A stretch of DNA of 64,000 nucleotides from Wolfiporia cocos (Eukaryota > Basidiomycota > Agaricomycetes > Polyporales > Phaeolaceae), in assembly GCA_029448655.1 (NCBI GenBank), contig JACCLO010000012.1, positions 2,170,001 through 2,234,000 of the forward strand, read 5' to 3'. Under the pieces are notes generated by a model. It made no database searches, was not told the origin of the DNA, and was given only the letters and a program-made list of their open reading frames with translations. Position numbers and translations under genes: made by a program. Shown piece after piece: positions 58,805 to 64,000 of the stretch. How positions within the stretch are numbered: position 1 is the stretch's first letter; the number at the start of each line of letters is the position of its first letter.

Positions 58805-59981
58805 ATGGCCCCCTTAGTCGGTACCGCTACTGCTGCACACAAGACCCGCACCAGGAGGGTCCGCACACAGCCCAGGGCCATTCACTCGATCATCGGCGAC
58901 GATGTCGCCTCCTATCGAAAGCAGCCCCGCGACCGCGCCCGCGCCGCCGCAAAACGCCGGACGATGACCGCCGTCAGCACGTTCGTCACCCATGACCATG
59001 CACCGACTCAGGTCACCTTCGACATTACTGGCAAGGTGCCCCTGCCACAGTGCAACGCAGGCTCACCTGAGTCAGAGCGGACATGCGTCTCCACCACTTT
59101 GCCACGGCAGCTCCAGCGGCCGCACAAGCGGGTCCTGACCAACACAAGACTTGTCCAGATCAACTCCACGCTTGGCAAGGTCCCAATCGAATACGTGCAA
59201 GACAAGCTCGCCGAGCTCGGCCCCACGTACGTGTGCGCCGTCTCTCCGCGCCCGTGCATGCGTGCTCACCCAGCAGCACACTCACAGGATGGCGCGCGTC
59301 GCCGCGCGTTCGCAGATCAATGCGGAGGTCACCGCGGAGACCATCCTCCCGCGTCGCGTGCGCGTCCGGCTCGAAGACACCTCCGCGGAGCCCCCGACAC
59401 ACGTCCTCGCCGTGCACCAGCACGTGCCCAACGCGCACCGGACCAGTGTTTCCCTCGTCCCGACGCACGACATTGTCTGGGCCGCGAACAGCGCGACGCT
59501 CCCCGAGCTCGGCCGCCCTCGCCGAGCTCTCCCGTCCGCGCTCGCACCTGGGAGCGAGATCACGCTCCCCGTCGTCCCCGTGCGTGTCGTAGACGTGCCC
59601 ACATTCCCCGCGTTCATGAACTACGTCTACGACAAGCGCGTGGACATCCTCCTCGCGCGCCTCATGCCTGATGTCGCCCCCGACGCCGCGGCGCAGACAG
59701 CCCCCCGCGCGATCGTCGCGTACGCCGAGCAGCTTGCCACCACGTGTTCCGTCGCCACCGTCCTCGCCCGGGTCCAATTCGTCCGCGGCGTCTATGCAAA
59801 TGCAATCGCGTTTGGTGTGTACGACGCCGGCCTTTGGGCCGCACTCGACCTCGCGTGGGAGATCCTATTACACACGCTCGCGTTTGCGACGGGCGCGAGG
59901 CTCGATGGGATGGAGAGTGTGCATGACGTGGTGGAAGACGACATAAAGAGCCCCCCGCCGCCGCGGCGACCCCGCCGCTGA
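58805..59981 (+). CDS. Clp1-like protein (clampless family) as KDZ cargo
   Basis: Two exons (58805-59226 and 59288-59981) join in frame to 371 residues. The pattern agrees with what I remember of Clp1-like proteins, which in Coprinopsis and Ustilago act in clamp formation and dikaryotic growth under mating-type control. Exon 1 ends VQINSTLGKVPIEYVQDKLA then ELGPT. Exon 2 has VSLVPTHDIVWAANSATLPE, LPVVPVRVVDVPTFPAFMNY, ATVLARVQFVRGVYANAIAF and GVYDAGLWAALDLAWEILLH. No transmembrane segment or signal peptide is evident. Codon use is strongly GC-biased, more than in the neighbouring KDZ genes, as if acquired from a different context. It lies between two inverted minisatellite blocks. The family call needs a profile search. 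Confidence 0.65.
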
Positions 59982-60265
59982 CCGAATGAGCCTGCGGGCA
60001 TGCCCGTGCTGGGACAATAGACGATTTCATCTGTCATAGGTAGATGAGATAGTCTGTATTATCATTATTGTCGTATAAAAGGAACCGGCGTGTACAGTAG
60101 GTAGCTAGCACTGCTTTGATTTTTGTGCGCCAGTCATGATACACATTGACTGTGCTATACAATAACGATAACTTTCCTGAACAGTCTCAATGCGTGCGTT
60201 TATTAGCCCAAAGCTCGCATCCTGCATGTCCAGTTGGCCCGCCATTTCTATGCACTAGAGACATG
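59982..60265. other. Downstream region of the Clp1-like gene
   Basis: AT-richer spacer with a probable 3' UTR. It runs up to the palindromic minisatellite. Confidence 0.45.
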
Positions 60266-61022
60266 GGGGTGGGCCGATGGGGGTCGCGGTGCCCACATCT
60301 CCGCGAGCCTGAGTCGGCCTACCGTCCACCCATCACCCATGTAGGTGGCAGATGGAGTGGGCCGATGGGGGTCGCGGTGCCCACGTCGCCGTGGGCTCCT
60401 GTCGGCCGACCGAGCCAAATCACCTGCGACGCCCGATGGGTCGACAGGGGGTCACGGTGCCCACGTCACCCATGTAGGTGGCAGATGGGGTGGGCCGACC
60501 GGGGTTGTGGTGCCCACGTCACCGTGGGCTCCTGTCGGCCGACCGACTCAAACCACACGTACCTGCGACGCGGGCCAATAGGGGGTCGCGGTACCCACGA
60601 TGACGCGAGCCTCGGCCGACCTACCGTCCACTCCATGTAGTGGACACATGGGGCGTGCACGGTAGGCCGACTCAGGCTCGCGGAGACGTGGGGACAGTAA
60701 CCCCCTGTCGACCCATCGGGCGTCACAGGTACGTGTGATTTGAGTCGGTCGGCCGACAGGAGCCCACGGTGACGTGGGCACCGCAACCCCGGTCGGCCCA
60801 CCCCATCTGCCACCTACATGGGTGACGTGGGCACTGTGACCCCCTGTCGACCCATCGGGCGTCGCAGGTGATTTGGCTCGGTCGGCCGACAGGAGCCCAC
60901 GGCGACGTGGGCACCGCGACCCCCATCGGCCCACTCCATCTGCCACCTACATGGGTGATGGGTGGACGGTAGGCCGACTCAGGCTCGCGGAGACGTGGGC
61001 ACCGCGACCCCCGTCGGCCCAC
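60266..61022. repeat. Palindrome of about 750 bp built from minisatellite units
   Basis: The left arm (GGTGGGCCGATGGGGGTCGC onward) is almost exactly mirrored by the right arm, which ends GCGACCCCCGTCGGCCCA. The centre is near 60635, where GTCCACT-CCATGT-AGTGGAC forms the tip. Units contain CCCACGTCACCGTGGGCTCC and GTCGGCCGACCGA, related to the left array core. It abuts the right terminal inverted repeat. Confidence 0.9.
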
Positions 61023-61083
61023 GCCATGTGCCGACCAAATGAGACAGGTGGGCCGACCGGTCGTGCAGGCGACAAGTGCGGTG

Positions 61084-61171
61084 GTCGGCCGACGTCGGGC
61101 GGGCCGGCGTACGGGCCCATCGTACCCGTCGGATGACCGGACGCTCCAGGGTACGGTGACTGTACGGTGTG
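61084..61171 (-). repeat. Right terminal inverted repeat of the KDZ element
   Basis: This is the reverse complement of 36376-36463 with a few differences. It is followed by the target duplication CAGCGGG (61172-61178). Confidence 0.88.
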
Positions 61172-61322
61172 CAGCGGGTGCTTGACAATCCCCATGGTCG
61201 ACGCTGGATTGCACGAAAGCGCCGTGGACGTTGTATGGAGCGTACAATGCATCTGAGTGCGAAGAGCTTCATTGAAGGCGTGTGTCCAACTCCACTGCGC
61301 TTCAAGAAAGCTACGGTGACAG

Positions 61323-61877
61323 TGTCACAAGAATAATTGTGATGTTAATTCCTCTGTTTTCACAGATATTCGCTGTTTTATTACCTTAGCCGCTCAGTGG
61401 AACCGCACGTGCGTAGGTAGATAAGTTCTTCACTATCTTATCTCTACATGTCACGTGACGTCAGGAGTAGTCACAACGTTATGTAGTTATGGGTTACGGT
61501 CACAGCGTGTGCACAGACCACGCCATTAGGGCAGGCCTTGTGCCATAGTAGTTACCGCTCCCCATGTATATATACTACGACGTTCTGAGGCTTACACCTC
61601 AGAACTATTCTTCTCGGCCTTGGGGCGAGTCCCCTGGGAACCATCTCCTCTCTGGTGTGCGCCTGCATCAACATAGCGATGACGCCCACTCTCTCTCTCT
61701 CTGACTGCTAGCCTGGGGGCTTATCGTTATACCTGGACGGTACCTCAGCGATCGGCAGTACGTCCCAATGGACGTGCCTTCTCGTTCTCCCCTTGTGAGG
61801 ATGGGAGGCCTTAGGGCCTGGAGGGAGGGTTTCCCCGCTATTGCGGGTAGTCACGTAACCAGTGGGTTTCCGTGTCA
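61323..61877 (+). mobile_element. Solo LTR, family A, inside the hAT transposase
   Basis: A 555-bp element runs from TGTCACAAG to CCGTGTCA with the perfect 5-bp duplication GACAG (61318-61322 and 61878-61882). A TATATATA box lies at about 61566, followed by TTCTGAGGCTTACACCTCAG. It contains a short CT repeat (about 61690-61703). Confidence 0.9.
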
Positions 61878-63673
61878 GACAGCAATCAATGATGCGGGCG
61901 AGGATTATAATGATGAAGATGATGAGCACGGGAATAGTCTATTTTCTGGCAATTCTACTGATGAATCAGCTCCAGAAGATGAGGAAGTCGATAATGTTGT
62001 TGATTTTGATGCTGGTGACATGCTAGGAAACGTCTTGGCCCTCATTAATCAGGTTTGTGTAACTTCAAAGTACTGTAATTGTGAAATAACTGCTTATCCC
62101 CATTCATAGATTCGACCATCTCCTCAGGCTAAAGCATACTTTGCAAAAGTCTGTGAGGAAGAGGGTATAGCCCCACTTTAACTCATCAAGTGGGTGAGAA
62201 CAAGATGGGGATCTATGTACGATCTTATAACCCGTGTGATCACAAACAAAGTGGTACGTTAAATGACACTATTGTACATTTATGGCTTAGTATCTTCTAA
62301 AAGCTGTCAAAAAATTTTGTTTACTCGCTGATAGTAGCCCCAAAGTTCCCAACCTAAAGGGAAAGCGGTATGCTGATTATCAAATCACCGAGCATGAGTG
62401 GCAACTTCTAGAGCTCATCCAAGAGGTTCTCCAAGTGTGTTTTGACATATCCACTCCTCATACAGCTCATGATTCATCGTTTAGGAGCCATACAATGCAC
62501 AGACCACATTCTCATCTGAGAACAAGCCAACTGTTTGGCGTGCTATTCCAACCCTTGAATGTCTGCAGAAGCGCTGGGAGATCATGGCACAGCAACCTAA
62601 GTTCTCTCCTGTCTTGAAGGGACTTCATGCAGGTCTTGCAAAAATCCACAAGTGGTATCAAGCTACTGGACAAACTGATATCTACTTTGTTTGCCTTGGT
62701 ATGTAATCATTGCTGTTCAAGATGTTGTTTATTCATAATAGCTCTTGATCCTTCAATCAAGCTAGAATACATAAAACGAAATTGGGATCAGCAGCGATAC
62801 AATTCTGGCAAGTCTGCATTGGATGCTGTGGTAATTGGATTCCTTGTATGTCAAAGTAGAGCTCAGCCTGACATTGATATCCTGCCATTAGTTTGATGCA
62901 TATGCTAGAGATTTTGGACTGCATACAACTGAGCAAGCTGTGCTTACATCTCGTCCGGGTAATTCCTGAATATAGCCTCATTATATGCTAAAATTTACAC
63001 ATAGAGTCCATGGAGCGGGACAAAGGATATGCTGGTTCCTGGATTAGGAATTCTATTCGTTCACGTTTGGAAAATGAAGGGAAGACCCGTGATCCTCATA
63101 GAGAGCTCAGGGATTACTTGAACAGCCCTCTGGAAGATGTTGATGACCCAATTAAATGGTGGGGGGTGAGTGCTGATCATTCCTAGCATGTACAAGTCAT
63201 GAAACTAACCTATGAATTTAGTATCATGCCACACAATATCCGGTGCTGTCTAGGATTGCTCGTGACTATCTTTGTATTCAAGGATCCTCAGTGTCATCAG
63301 AACGAGCATTTTTGAGTGGAGGTAGAACAGGGACAAAACTTCGCAACCAACTCACCCCAGAGACATTTGAGGCACTGCAGATTCTGAAGGGCAGCTACCG
63401 TAGTGGATGCATTGGTGCTAGGAACAATATAGATAGCTAGGGGTAACTGTCCTAGAAGACCCATAGTTTGAGTCCAAATTTCTGTCCATAGATGATTAAA
63501 TCAAGCGGTTCAGTGGTCCGAACCCAGTTCGAACCGTGAACTGAACCTGCTGAACTGGTTCAGTCCAGGTTCAGGTTCAGGTTCAGGCTCTCCATAGCTG
63601 GTCTGGTTCTAGGTTCAGCCTCATACCCCCTTGAACCTGAACCGAACTGAACTTCGGCAACACTACATGCCTC

Positions 63674-64000
63674 ATCAGGTCACGGCCATCCAGACTCACG
63701 GCTAGGACCATGTCCACCCAACCAACCGAACCCTATGCCTCCCGTCTCCACGGACCACCACCATTACTGGCTAAACCGGTCATTACCGACCAAGGACTCT
63801 GTCACGGGCAAAAGCTTTCCCTAACAACAACGAGCCTGATCCGGTCCCCCGAGTCCCCAAGCCCAGCCAGGCCTGGATCATACCCTGGAAGGAGCCAGAT
63901 CATGCCTAGATAATGACATAGGGCCCGGTTCCCACACGGCCATGATGACCGCTACGTGTTTCATATACTACTACGCTTCTATGTTTCAGAGTCTGGCTTA
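63674..64000. other. C-rich low-complexity flank beyond the hAT element
   Basis: Composition and words (CCACC, ACCATG, GCCTC) are like the DNA just left of the hAT element and around the MITE at 28761-29378. I see no gene. Confidence 0.45.

Larger units (their letters stand above)
36376..61171 (+). mobile_element. Giant KDZ transposon with TET/JBP and other cargo
   Basis: The 24.8-kb unit has 88-bp terminal inverted repeats and is flanked by CAGCGGG at 36369-36375 and 61172-61178. Deleting the unit plus one CAGCGGG restores the hAT transposase frame (MHVLQRVLDNPHG), so the borders are firm to within a base or two. It holds about eight genes, in order: unknown (-), unknown (-), KDZ transposase (+), TET/JBP (-), HMG-like (+), Zn-cluster protein (-), repeat protein (+) and Clp1-like (+). 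Three related minisatellite regions also lie inside. KDZ elements of basidiomycetes are known to carry TET/JBP and divergent HMG genes. The Clp1-like cargo and the mirrored CG-rich arrays are what I find unusual. Confidence 0.9.
34463..63440 (+). pseudogene. hAT-family transposase, interrupted
   Basis: Exons upstream of the KDZ insertion start MASFSENCGLHDDG (34463). They contain a BED-like zinc finger (HWCEVCK...STLRAHISRNWGTH) and the RNase H-fold segments LTFDSWTSNAQDPYLAV and GWATSDNASTNDRAMHVL. After the insertion the frame resumes at RVLDNPHGRRW (61173 on) and runs through RGRCMERTMHLSAKSFIEG. It is cut by the solo LTR and continues DAGEDYNDEDDEHG (61893). The C-terminal half has VRTRWGSMYDL and the dimerisation domain YPVLSRIARDYLCIQGSSVS then SERAFLSGGRTGTKLRNQL. 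It stops at 63438-63440. Besides the insertions there is one in-frame TAA near 62178, between APL and LIKW. The gene is dead in this copy, though it was otherwise well preserved. Confidence 0.88.
33762..63665 (+). mobile_element. hAT transposon swollen to 30 kb by nested insertions
   Basis: The ends are TAGTGTTGCCGAAGTTC and its reverse complement (63649-63665). The perfect 8-bp duplication CATGCCTC flanks them at 33754-33761 and 63666-63673. Both subterminal regions (33775-33935 and 63508-63655) hold clustered GGTTCA/TGAACC words, typical of transposase-binding repeats in hAT elements. Between them is one hAT transposase gene. It is interrupted by the 24.8-kb KDZ element (36376-61171) and a solo LTR (61323-61877). 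Without these, the element would be about 4.5 kb, a normal hAT size. Confidence 0.92.

Noticed and set aside
60146..61305. Open frames in the right palindrome, up to 174 residues
   Set aside because: The same peptides appear on both strands because the DNA is palindromic, so they are not independent genes.

Overview
The window comes from a basidiomycete fungus, most likely an agaricomycete. Protein genes are split by many short introns (about 50 to 60 nt) with fungal splice sites. A KDZ-type transposase with a cysteine cluster, a TET/JBP dioxygenase and a probable Clp1-like (clampless) protein are all families typical of basidiomycetes. The left quarter is ordinary gene-rich chromosome. The rest is dominated by nested transposable elements.

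Layout. (1) 0.5-13 kb holds conserved genes: TIM22 (-), the PP2A leucine carboxyl methyltransferase PPM1 (+), translation initiation factor eIF4G (+), an intron-containing tRNA-Pro and a Dal5/allantoate-type MFS permease (-). (2) 15-29.4 kb is a repeat island. It holds a dead Ty1/Copia element (15886-22968, minus strand) whose gag-pol is broken by a family-A solo LTR, a hAT-type MITE and a family-B solo LTR. It also holds a second family-A and a second family-B solo LTR, a 22-bp minisatellite, dispersed repeats and further MITE-like copies. Most insertions keep target-site duplications (TSDs). (3) 29.9-32.8 kb is a GMC oxidoreductase gene (+). (4) 33762-63665 is a single hAT transposon bounded by the 8-bp TSD CATGCCTC. 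It spans about 30 kb only because a giant element landed in its transposase gene.

That inner element (36376-61171, about 24.8 kb) is the main discovery. It has 88-bp terminal inverted repeats and a 7-bp target duplication (CAGCGGG), and the hAT reading frame joins cleanly across it. Inside are a nine-exon KDZ transposase with an intact frame and, convergent to it, a TET/JBP 2-oxoglutarate/Fe(II) dioxygenase. It also carries an HMG-like/homeobox-like acidic protein, a protein with a Zn2Cys6-like cluster, a small repeat protein, two unrecognised genes and, near the right end, a Clp1-like gene. Three minisatellite regions share one core. A palindrome of about 750 bp lies next to the right terminus, a foldback repeat sits in an intron, and a GGTCGCG-type motif recurs in coding, intronic and intergenic DNA throughout the element.

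How the parts may work together (inference). The transposase probably mobilises the whole unit. The TET/JBP enzyme could oxidise methylated CpG bases, for example in the CG-rich arrays, and so influence silencing. The HMG-like and Zn-cluster proteins could bind element DNA. A Clp1-like cargo would connect the element to the mating and dikaryon pathway. No function was tested; all calls come from reading the sequence.
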